Of a stretch of DNA of 64,000 bases, positions 21,050 through 30,787 are shown one piece after another. Every line of letters begins with the position of its first letter. The stretch's first letter is position 1. The notes beneath the pieces were generated by a model, which saw only the letters and a list, made by a program, of their open reading frames with translations, was not told where the DNA came from and searched no databases. The DNA is from Congeria kusceri (taxonomy: Eukaryota > Mollusca > Bivalvia > Myida > Dreissenidae), in assembly GCA_027627225.1 (NCBI GenBank), contig CM051029.1, positions 7,644,890 through 7,708,889 on the forward strand, read 5' to 3'. Made by a program: the position numbers and the translations under genes.

Positions 21050-23350
21050 TGTAGTATAGACACTTGTATGTTAGACACACATGCTATTGCCCAAGATTTT
21101 TCGAAAATCAAGGCGCTAAGCGCACTCTTTTAATTATTTACTAAAGTTGATATAAGGTACACTGCTCATAGTTTAATCAAAGACATGATCGGCGTATAAT
21201 GTTTAGATACAGAATTAAATATATATTTTCCAAATTTAACGACAAAATAAACGATATAATATTTTTGTAACATACTTACACATTAACGTACACACTCATT
21301 CACGCTTCAACGCCTGTATTAGTGATTGTAAATGTTACTCAGTTTAGTTGTCACCTTTAAATTGAAAACACGGTAAGGTTTATATATTTGTTAAATATCG
21401 AAAGTAATTGACGGTGCCTTTCAAAGCTGGCAAATTTGACATAGGGAAAATGATGCGGTCAAGTGCAGTGAGAAAACTATAATAGACGGTAGTAAAACAA
21501 TATGATAAGAGCGCTAGATAAGGTATCCGAACTTATTATTAAGATACCTTCCTTTCCTTGCATTAAGCACATCACAATATCAAATTTGTATTTAAAGCGA
21601 CTATATCATCGAAAAGGGCCTCAAAGGAGAACTTTCTTAAAACAATCTGAAATTAAGATATCAGTACTAGCATATAATAATGGTTAAGCAGGGTATTACA
21701 ATGGGAGAAAAGTGTACCGATTCTGGGATAAAAATCAATATATAATATGGATCAAGTTTGTTTTGACCTTTTCGTGTTTACATGTTGACGTCAGAATTGT
21801 GAGTATTTGTGTATAGCCATAGTTTTCACACGATTCCTTACAAAGCAGAATAGCACAGTTGGTTAAAGCGCTGACTAGTCTCATTTCTTTTTAAGGTTCC
21901 TAAGTCGTGATTTCGATAACACTTGAGGTTTTACCTTTTTTCAAACTTTTTTTGCTAATTTGTTTTCATCCTATATCTCATTATGAATTATATTATTTAT
22001 GATTGATTTAATACAACTGTCTTAGTTTAGCGCATTTCTATCATATTCTGTCATTCATAGTGCAATAGGAAACCAATTTTTCGTTGACATAGTCCCTTTA
22101 AGATATACACCTTTTGGTTATTAAGCACCCTTTGCATTATAAAAAAATGTTCATAATAGGCTATACAAGAACGTTCTCTAGAAATAAGGTTATTGTTTCT
22201 TCTTGTAGTGAGTGGCATGATTTGAGATATGCATTATATCATAATATGTAATGACATTATAATTGTAATGACCTTAGTAGCTTTGTGAACATCGGGTCTG
22301 GTTCAAGTACAACCGTGAGTAATTAATATAATTGAATTGGCATATATTAAGATTAAACATGGACCAAGTTTGTGTTTCTACTAGCGTTTATATCGGTTAC
22401 AGGCCTTCATTTGTTTTGAATTGACCGTTCCAATGCGGTGATCCCAGTTTGAAACATAATTATGTACTGTGTTTGTTTTGTGCTTTTTTCTTCGTGTTGT
22501 GTTGTATTGTATGGGCAATTGGTCACTTGCCGGAACATAAGTGACTTAGGATGTCAAAAGATTTTATCCACAACATACTTGCATATACATATATAAATTA
22601 ACTAAAATTCGTTATATTTGTTTGCCATGCAATTCATAGCTGTCTATGATGCGCGATATAAATAGTGAAGTTTTTGTTATTGTTTTTGCGAGGCTTTTCT
22701 TAATTTTACATACATATATATCGTTCAAAAAAGGCACGGTGTTAACGTTTTTTTTTGCTTTTGTGTGTGTGTCTTTTGTTGTTTTTTTATAAAGGCATAT
22801 TTATATAGTGTTTTTGTGGTAATACGATTTCTAATTTAATTTGCATCTTGCACAAAACTGTTTGGTATTGTTTTGCTTTATACTTTAATATTTAAGTTTG
22901 TACTGCGTCTTTGCGATCTTTTCAGATTGTGTTTCTTTTTTTTTCTCTCTCATTTTTATTTGCACATAATTGTATCTGAGAACAAATATGTTAAAAAAAA
23001 CTTATTTGGTATGTAATAGAGAAAGTTTATTCCTGCATTGGCTTACTTATACGGATATGCATGTTATTCCTGTTTACCAGTATCTGTATTTATTATAATA
23101 ACAACATTATTATTCCAAATACTATCTACTTAACAGTGTTTTTAATGTTATTTGTAAGCTTTATTTCAGCCCGTGAGGTTAATCTTTTCAAAATCTACAG
23201 ATTACCATAATCCATCATATTTCAGCCAGTGATCTTCTCGTGAAAAGGGCAAACATGCTATCGAGTAGATTTCACGAATGACGACAACAGCTCGTTAACA
23301 TGACTATTGAGGAAAATTACGTAACATACTGTTTAAATGAGATTATAACA
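21050..23350. promoter_or_regulatory. Shared intergenic region between M1 and copy B
   Basis: 2.3 kb between divergent first exons. The part next to M1 (to about 21200) matches the same region beside M2 (50130-50290), including atcaa-gcgctaagc. No TATA box or other promoter motif is convincing. A tRNA-like box lies at 21851. Regulation of both genes from here is inference. Confidence 0.35.
21851..21920 (+). repeat. tRNA-like SINE trace
   Basis: TAGCACAGTTGG fits the Pol III A box, followed by TTAAAGCGCTGACTAGTC and, 45 bases later, a worn B-box-like AGGTTCCTAAGTCG. No foldable tRNA remains. Likely a tRNA-derived SINE head. Confidence 0.3.
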
Positions 23351-23404
23351 ATGGTTATGTTTTGTTAGCATTCTTGTATTTAAAAAATAGTTGTTCAATA
23401 CAAG
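23351..23404 (+). CDS. Copy B signal-peptide exon, one base short
   Basis: The phase-1 frame ending SCSIQ-G/GTAAGC reads back through LLAFLYLKNS, a hydrophobic leader homologous to copy C (LVAFLFMSIQ). The ATGs at 23351 and 23357 are one base out of this frame; one more T in the T4 run at 23360-23363 would connect them. Either a homopolymer error or a real frameshift. Confidence 0.55.
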
Positions 23405-26400
23405 GTAAGCTGTTATACTTAAATTACATGTTACTACAACCACTGAGGTCATTATTATATTTAAATCTTGTTTCAATTATTTTATTATATTTTTCAAAAG
23501 CGTTATTTATTTTTCATCAGTTTCTGACACTCAAAGCTTGCAACTAGAGGTAGATGTGGATGATGTATATATCAACAACAGACTTGTATTGAAATGTTCT
23601 ACACCATCACCAGTTATTCAGCTTAAATGGAGACGTTTAGTTAAAGGTTCAAATGTTGAAAATATCGTTATAATTCAAGAGTTCGTAAACGACCAATGTA
23701 CTTCTACGGATCAGCTTGATAATTTCGAATGTTTCTGTAATTCAACGGTGTACACGTGTGTCATAAAAGCTGTTGACGTGTCCAATGATGGGGATAGTTG
23801 GCGTTGTTCCGCTGCAATTAATGGATTTACAACACACAGCAACAGCTTCAAAATCAGTCTGCTAAGTAAGCGTATATATTTAATTCAAAGTACTACCACC
23901 AATATCAATGTGATGTTATGGTGAATAATAAAAAACATAAGTTGGTATATAATGAAATCACTATATGTTTCGACTAATACAAATATAATTCCTGTCTTTG
24001 GATTCCTTTTTACAAACAGCAAAGACTGTCCTAAGTATTAAATTTCCGAAGATATCATTAATGATAGCACTCGTTTGGCAGACGGTGGATATAGTATAAT
24101 TATGTTTCATAATTTCAACATCAACTTGTGAAGTCTGTGTTAAACATATATGTGTATCCCATGAAAGTTTGGAAGTTGATAATATGCCAATAGAGTCACA
24201 CATGTTTTATTTTCAGTAAAACTCAGCCCTTTGACATTGCTCCCACCAATGGTATCAGCCGTGTCCTACCCTATATACAATGCTGTTTCAACTTTCCCAT
24301 GCATCACTTCACAGAGCAGCCCAGCGGCAAGTATTCACTGGTTCGAAGATGGGGTTGACATCACCGAGAGATCAAGCTATGAATACAGTTCTTATATGGC
24401 TAGAAGTGTTGTAGGATATACACAAAGCACAACCAGCAGCAAGAAATTATCGTGTGTGGCAACCTATATACACAAGAACAGTACTATAAATCTACAGAAT
24501 GAAACGCTTTTACAAATCCAGTGTAAGTAACATCCTTATGTTTTATCATTACATGAAAGAACACCGAAAACAATACCGTATGAACTGGAAGTAGCGTGTA
24601 TAAATGAAACCTCTGTCACACGTGTTGGATCAATGTTGTTACTAGTGTTACCCTGTAGAAACCATAACGACTTTTATATACTATCAATGCTCTTTAGTAA
24701 ACTAAAACAAAATAAGGTAAATTAAGGAATATTGTTTTTGCATATGCCTCTAGCTAGCAGGTCATTTTTCTTCCAATTACGATCCTTAAAAAATATCGAT
24801 TGAATAGAAAATGCCAAGTTACGTAGGAATGCATCATTAGATATATGTAAAGTGCGCAAGTATTGTCGACATTTACACAAATTTCATAATAAGCACATAT
24901 ACTGATATGTTTCCAAAACATTTATTGAAATAGGACTTATATGCTTATTTAGACCCCGTTTCCAAACCCGTCGTTGCTATGAATAACAAAACCGTCTCCG
25001 AAACAGTATATATCCCAGAAAATGTTCCTGTGGAGTTCAGATGTTCCTCATCCGGATTTCCACCTCCATCTTATCGTTGGACCTACCCTGGGGGCAACGA
25101 GACCGGAGACGTTGTGAGATTACAGTTTAATCGTTCTTCCATTGCTCAAGAAATCCTATGTGTGGCAACTAACGTCTATTATTCGCTGAACGGATCGACT
25201 GGTACACAGTCAACAACAGATATGACCTCATTAAAGATGAATGTGTCATGTGAGTTCATGCGTTTGATGGAAGCTCTGGTGTAGTAAACGGTAGTGTTTG
25301 TAGAAAACATTAATAATGCTGAATTATGTTCAAAGTTTATTTAATTAAAATCCACATGTAATAATTGTAACCGTTCGTTAAAACATGTAATACAATTATC
25401 ATGCTTATTATTTAAAGGTGCTATTCATACACGAATACATTTTCAGACCCGCCATCCTTCAAACACTTCGTAAACAAGAACGATGGGTATACTTTTACTG
25501 ATTTTAACATAACACTAGTAAAAGGTGACGATATCAATATTGCATGTGAGTGGGACGCTAATCCACAGGCCACCGTATTCTGGCATGGGCAGCATATGAA
25601 TTATTCTACATTAACTGTCACTTATATACAGCAGAACACGACCTGGACTTGTCTTGCTTTTAACATTATTCTCGTCGGAAATGGACAGAGAACACAAGAA
25701 CTCATGAAACAGACTTTGTCGGCTTCAGTATTATGTAAGTATATGCATTTGCAAGGTGTTTTGTGTATTTAGATAATATTTTCGTCTATGCGCCTCTGTG
25801 TGCATGCGTCTTGTCAGGTTCTCTTTAATAGAACCATTTTTTTTTTAGATGTTAGAACTATTTCAATTATAGGGTGCATTGCGTTAATTATATTATCGAA
25901 CTGTGGTTCAAACATTTCATTTTTATCAAAAACGGTTATCCCGAACGTCTCATGTAACTACGTAATGTTTATGTGTTTGTCTTGCTTTCAACGAAGATGG
26001 ACCTGACCATCCTACTGTAAGGTATAGCGTATTGCCAGACCTGTCTAACACTGGAACCGTACCAGCCAATGGAACCATCTCATTGATCGAAAGCAGAAGT
26101 GTACAGCTGACCTGTTCGGCTAACAGTAACCCGACTTCCACATATCATTGGGATCCAGCTTATAACAATGCCGAACGTAATATATCAAACGTTTCAAGAG
26201 ATGCCACGTTCACATGCACAGCTGAGAATGTGATGGTTACTTCTCTGAGAGGAAACGTAAAGGGCAGAGCTAATGCAACAGTTCGTATCTATATTCTGTG
26301 TAAGTATGGGTATATTATTATATCGAAATGACTGTCTCATACCATGCAATAGCAAGACTTTTAAACAAATTGTAAGCTGCGAGTTATCTAAAATTCTAAT

Positions 26401-29400
26401 ATTAGATGGTCCAGCGAACATTGTGGCAAAATACAACAACATCACACAAACAGACCTTGTGGTGAAAGTAATTGAAGGCTCGTCGTTTGAAATATCCTGT
26501 TCGGCCAAAAGTAACCCAGCCTCGAGTATTTCTTGGTATGGTCCTGGAACACAGGTGGGGAATGTATTGTCCATAAGCAACGCTAGCAGGGACCGGAACA
26601 AGAACATCACATGCACCGCAATGAACTCCATGGTAGATAGTCTAGGAAACAGAGAAAGCAAGTCAGTACAGCGTACTGTTATCCTTGATGTTCTGTGTAA
26701 GTTACTATTATTACGTATGCGCATGTTGTGTACAGTGTTATCATCATGTTTTAGAGTGAGCATGTACCCTCTAGTTCTATGTGCTTGTAGTTACTTCTAG
26801 TTATTCACATCATATGTGCCTCGTAAGTACGCAGTGTGTAACAATCCCCCCAAAAAACTTTATAAATTATAAATATTCAAATTTATTAATAATGCATAAA
26901 CTTAAAACAACTAAAATATACAATATGGTTCTTGTATTGTTGCTACAGACCCACCGACTGTTCAGCAGATTGCGAATCAAACCGTTCTTCTCAACACGTC
27001 TTTCACAATGATGTGCAACTTGACCAGTGTTGGTAACCCACAGGAAACAAACTACACATGGCTAAGGAATGGTTCCAATACTACTGTCTGCACAATGCAG
27101 ACATTAACAATTAACCACGTCGAATTAACAGATAAAGGCCAATACCGATGTAATGCAACAAACAGAATGCAGCCTATTGGAAGCGAAGTAGTGTACGGGT
27201 TTAGTAAGACCGCATTCTATATAAATGTTCATTGTAAGTTGTATGAGTATCCCACTGTATTTAATAATGTTGTTTTTTCGTATAAAAACACAAATTTTAA
27301 TTTTAAAACTATTAACGAATTACTTTATGTTTGTATAATATCGTTTTATTTTATAAACTGCTTATTTAATTGTTTGGACAGACGCATTCCCAATTATTAT
27401 ATTGGTATTTGTAGAAATTGTGAACAAAATGTTGAACGTAATTGTTACATGAATAGTGCAAATTAATGATCAAATGCATGATTTTTTAATTAACCATAAC
27501 GTCTTCTTCCAGATAAGGCACACATACAGGCATTCGAAGCAAATGAATATAAAATCAAAATTATCGTTGACCAGGACGAATCAATAGAGCTAGTATGCTA
27601 TGCCGTTGGTGACCCCGAGCCGTTAATTCGTATCGTGAACGCAACTCGTGGGATTGATTCACTTCTAATAGAACAAGAAGCACACACAGCGAAATATTAC
27701 ATTCGTCAAGCAAGCTGTGAATATGATAGTGGAACGTACAAATGTCTGGCATACAATAAATATAACACGGAACAACATGAAAACATTCTTGCCGTCGTAG
27801 TAAACTGTAAGTGATATATATATCACTACTTTTAAGATATTAACTATGTAAAATTTCACAATGTAAGTTTATATAGTTATTAACACTTTTTAATTTGTAT
27901 GGCATAGGTTCTCCAAGAGCGTCGCCCTTTTCTCCTCCTATAACAGAATTGTACAGAGCTCCCAACGACTCAGCTGTGTTAACTTTCACGATAAAGGCCT
28001 ATCCTGAACCCAAGTATTCCTACTTCACTTGGTACAGGCGTGTAGACGATGAATGGAAGGATGCGTCCATTGACTCCAACAAATTTCTGATCAATATATC
28101 TGATGACAAATTGCAGACACAACTGGTGATTGTCCGTGTGCAAGTTGAAGATTATACAGAATATATGGTTAACATTACCAACACAATGGGTTCAACGGCG
28201 GAAGTGTTTACGTTACACGCACAATGCAGGTATATATTACAACGTTGAATATGTAAGCATATTCACAATTATAATTGCATATGTATGTGCATACGTTTTA
28301 TTTATTATACGAGTACAATTTTTTTAGCCATACCAGATGTTCCGAATGACTTGCTTATTGACCGAGTAGGAAAAATGGACATTGTTATTACGTGGGTTCC
28401 TGGTTTTAATGGCGGCCAGGATCAGAACTTCACTATTCGATACAAAGAAGTCGATATTGAAATATGGAGAGATATATACGTAGCAAGTTCTGTTATAAAC
28501 TATACCTGGACCATTGAAGGATTAAAAACAGGCACGACATACCAAATTCAAATGCTTGCGGAAAACAACATAGGCAAATCAATTTGGACAGAGGAAATAA
28601 CAGAAACTACTCTTATGGATGCAGGTAATTTCAACTGGTGAAAACATTTATATCAACTTTAGTCTGAAGATCGACAAATTAATGCTTATTATGTGCATGA
28701 TCTGTATTGTGTACAATTACAATAGTTCAAATGTATTTGTGTAATTACAGTTGACAATCGATCGGCTGCACATGATATTGGTGGCGCAATAGGTGCTGCA
28801 GCAGGAGTTGGTATAATTGTCGTCGTCATAGTTGGGATATGGAGATACAGAACACGAGGTAAATGTACGTTATTAAACGTCTATAATATAATCGTACACT
28901 TTTTATTGTTTAGAAATACGTATTACTTGTTTACAAGAAAACATGCAAAATAATATTTTCATCAACATAATGTACGCAGTTCAGTATTTACTACGACAGT
29001 CTCTTTTTTTTTTATTTACTTTATCTAATGTACTTTGCATGTACATGTACTTTTTATTTTGTGCTTTTAGCATTGCACAAATCTGATGCAAAGCAAATAC
29101 TAACGAGAAGGTATAACTAATTTAGCGTTTAGTTTAAATCATATAATCGCCTGGTAATACGTTTTGAAAAAAAATTGCTTTAATTTATTTAAAAATATAT
29201 ATGTATGGTTGATTCATGTTTATTTTATTGAAGAAGATAATAGTAGCGAGTTCTATGGAATGTATGCGTTTAATTTGCATTATTTAGTAATTTATAATTT
29301 GATAGTGCAATGTATTTGTTAGTTGAATTTCATATATGAAATATATGTTGAGGTCAATAAATCATGAAGGCGGAACAAACGAAAATATAGGTAGGTAATG

Positions 29401-30787
29401 ATTAATTAATTAAATTTAAATAGTAGTGCCTTATCCATTGCAACCAGTCATTAAAATGTTGCTTTATAAGTTTGAATAGTCTGCTTATTAAAAATGAGAT
29501 AAATGTTGTAAACTGCAATGCGCTGAACACTTAAGCAGAACCATTACACAAACATCCGAAATGCATGCAGTGAAATACGTACCACAGCCAGACTCTGTCC
29601 AAAGTCAAAACTCTAAATCCATATAGTTACACTTTGATGTATGTATTTCTACTAAACATGTACATATTGAGATCAAAAATCGTGCATTGTTATTGATTTT
29701 AAAATATATTCATTTCAGAGTCACGCGCAAACATTACATACTACATAACACCCGACAGTTATAAGTCAGATTAGTTTGTATTAAAAAATCATTATATCGT
29801 AAGCTATTGCAGGCCAGAACGCAGCCATACAGTACGAAATACCAATCCAATATGAGGATCTCGTGATGGAAACGTAAGTAATTGTATGACCGACATTACC
29901 ATATATGTGTAGAAATGATATAAATTTTGTAATGTGATACATTATTGGCTTTGTCCTTGTCTACGCATATGAAGATAAATAATGCATATTAGTATGAATC
30001 ACTTCAACACGATTTTAAAAGTAACGCATATTGCAAATATTACTAAATTATAATGTTTGTTTTATATTCAGGCAACCTAGCAACGCCTCAAACACAGATG
30101 GAAGTTATTCAACCTACATATTGGGTAATGAAAATAGTTGCCGTTATTAATTTCAAAGTCCGTAAGCCCACTATGTTAATAAAGTGTATTGACATGCTAC
30201 TCATTCTGATATATGTTTGGATGGACACAGGCATGTTAAATATTTAACGCTTAATTCATTTACCCCTTATTAAATAAGTAAAATGTCTGAGCGCCACTAT
30301 TTGAATACCAATCCCGTCAATTATGTTCACTGTTGTTTACTTTTATGGCAGATGCTCCAGGTACCCGTCGTGGCAATAAGTATGAGACACTTAAAGAACT
30401 AGAAGTCCGTGAATATGCGACTCTTTACTCTAAGGACACTCGGCGAGCGATCAACACTTCGTCTGACATCCAACCTGACATGTCAGGACAAATCGTGTCA
30501 GCAGACGACGATCGGGAATATGTTAATATGAAGCTTTATACACTGTAAATGTTTTATTTACAATTCGATACTGCTGCCTGTATACTAAACGCCAGGAAAC
30601 AAATCAACACATGTATATGTAGGCAAATGTTTTGTATCAGATGGTATAAGTAGTAATATAATACATTAATTGTCAAAAATAACATTTTATACATAATCTA
30701 ATTGAATGGTCGGGTTAATATCGTATGCACAAATTGATCGAATTGAATTCAGTTTCCCTTAAATATATTATTGTATGTGGGAATAAA
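23351..30787 (+). CDS. Receptor copy B: nine-Ig, FN3, transmembrane receptor with ITAM/ITIM-type tail
   Basis: Exons: signal 23351-23404, Ig1 23521-23865, Ig2 24217-24522, Ig3 24953-25249, Ig4 25447-25734, Ig5 25997-26299, Ig6 26406-26696, Ig7 26949-27233, Ig8 27513-27806, Ig9 27908-28225, FN3 28328-28624, TM 28751-28858, tail 29813-29873, 30072-30124, 30352-30548, poly(A) signal 30782. About 1,165 residues. All Ig, FN3 and TM exons are multiples of three and phase 1-1. The layout resembles nephrin-type adhesion receptors; the tail suggests Src/Syk-type phosphotyrosine signalling (family knowledge, not shown here). Two problems: the signal exon lacks one T to join its ATG to the reading frame, and Ig9 has a GC donor. 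It is the best candidate for a working gene in the window. Confidence 0.75.
23521..23865 (+). CDS. Copy B exon Ig1
   Basis: 345 nt, acceptor ttcatcag, donor A/GTAAGC. Core Cys in VLKC, Trp in LKWRR, Cys in WRCSA, plus an extra Cys group (DQCTS, FECFC, YTC) suggesting additional disulfides in the membrane-distal domain. This domain differs most between B and C. Confidence 0.75.
24217..24522 (+). CDS. Copy B exon Ig2
   Basis: 306 nt. FPCITSQSSPAASIHWFEDG gives the first Cys and Trp; LSCVATY the second Cys. Donor GTAAGT. I-set-like. Confidence 0.8.
24953..25249 (+). CDS. Copy B exon Ig3
   Basis: 297 nt. FRCSSSGFPPPSYRWTYPGG and EILCVATN form the Cys-Trp-Cys core. Several N-glycosylation sequons. 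Donor T/GTGAGT. Confidence 0.82.
25447..25734 (+). CDS. Copy B exon Ig4
   Basis: 288 nt, easily missed because it lacks an ATG. INIACEWDANPQATVFWHG and WTCLAFN give the Cys-Trp-Cys core. Acceptor ttttcag, donor GTAAGT. Confidence 0.8.
25997..26299 (+). CDS. Copy B exon Ig5
   Basis: 303 nt. VQLTCSANSNPTSTYHWDP and TFTCTAENVM give the core. Close to C Ig5, but C has lost the second Cys. Donor GTAAGT. Confidence 0.82.
26406..26696 (+). CDS. Copy B exon Ig6
   Basis: 291 nt. FEISCSAKSNPASSISWYGP and NITCTAMNSM give the core. Intact here but nonsense-mutated in A and C. Donor GTAAGT. Confidence 0.82.
26949..27233 (+). CDS. Copy B exon Ig7
   Basis: 285 nt. FTMMCNLTSVGNP, YTWLRNGS and YRCNATNRMQ give the Cys-Trp-Cys core. 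Intact in B and C. Donor GTAAGT. Confidence 0.82.
27513..27806 (+). CDS. Copy B exon Ig8 (no core Trp)
   Basis: 294 nt. Cys in LVCYAVGDP and YKCLAYN, but the Trp position is Ile (LIRIVNATRG). Extra Cys in QASCEYD. Ig fold probable. Donor GTAAGT. Confidence 0.78.
27908..28225 (+). CDS. Copy B exon Ig9 (no disulfide) with GC donor
   Basis: 318 nt. Ig-like strands AVLTFTIKAYPEP, FTWYRR and EDYTEYMVNITNT keep Trp and the Tyr corner, but lack both core cysteines. The donor is T/GCAGGT; A has GTAGGT and C has GTATGT. The next GT (GTATAT) would break the frame. Confidence 0.72.
28328..28624 (+). CDS. Copy B exon FN3
   Basis: 297 nt. IPDVPNDLLIDRV start, Trp in ITWVPG, Tyr strand RYKE, then YTWTIEGLKTGTTYQIQMLA and NNIGKS. 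A standard membrane-proximal fibronectin III domain. Confidence 0.85.
28751..28858 (+). CDS. Copy B exon TM
   Basis: 108 nt. Gly/Ala-rich start, GVGIIVVVIVGIW membrane segment, then RYRTR as stop-transfer. No charged residue in the membrane, so it need not pair with an adaptor. Donor GTAAATG. Confidence 0.85.
28859..29812. other. Copy B intron between TM and tail
   Basis: 954 nt, close match to the copy C intron. It is the undisturbed reference for the site where copy A took the retrotransposon. No exon seen. Confidence 0.7.
29813..29873 (+). CDS. Copy B tail exon 1 with ITIM-type motif
   Basis: 61 nt, in at phase 1, out at phase 2. QNAAIQYEIPIQYEDLVME carries two tyrosines. The second, IQYEDL (29845-29862), fits the ITIM consensus I/V/L/S-x-Y-x-x-L; A and C have Gly at -2 instead of Ile. 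Confidence 0.78.
30072..30124 (+). CDS. Copy B tail exon 2
   Basis: 53 nt, QPSNASNTDGSYSTYILG, two close tyrosines, phase 2 in, phase 1 out. Donor GTAATG. Confidence 0.72.
30352..30548 (+). CDS. Copy B last tail exon with ITAM and YVNM
   Basis: 197 nt with stop TAA. YETL (30381-30392), seven residues, then YATL (30414-30425) fits the ITAM pattern YxxL-x6-8-YxxL. YVNM (30519-30530) fits the PI3K p85 and Grb2 SH2 consensus. Identical motifs in copy C; copy B ends in an extra YTL. Confidence 0.82.
30782..30787 (+). terminator. Polyadenylation signal of copy B
   Basis: AATAAA 234 bases after the stop, positionally conserved in all three copies. Confidence 0.6.

Noticed and set aside
26194..26763. 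189-codon - strand frame across Ig5 and Ig6 of copy B
   Set aside because: Antisense shadow of two well-supported exons and their intron.
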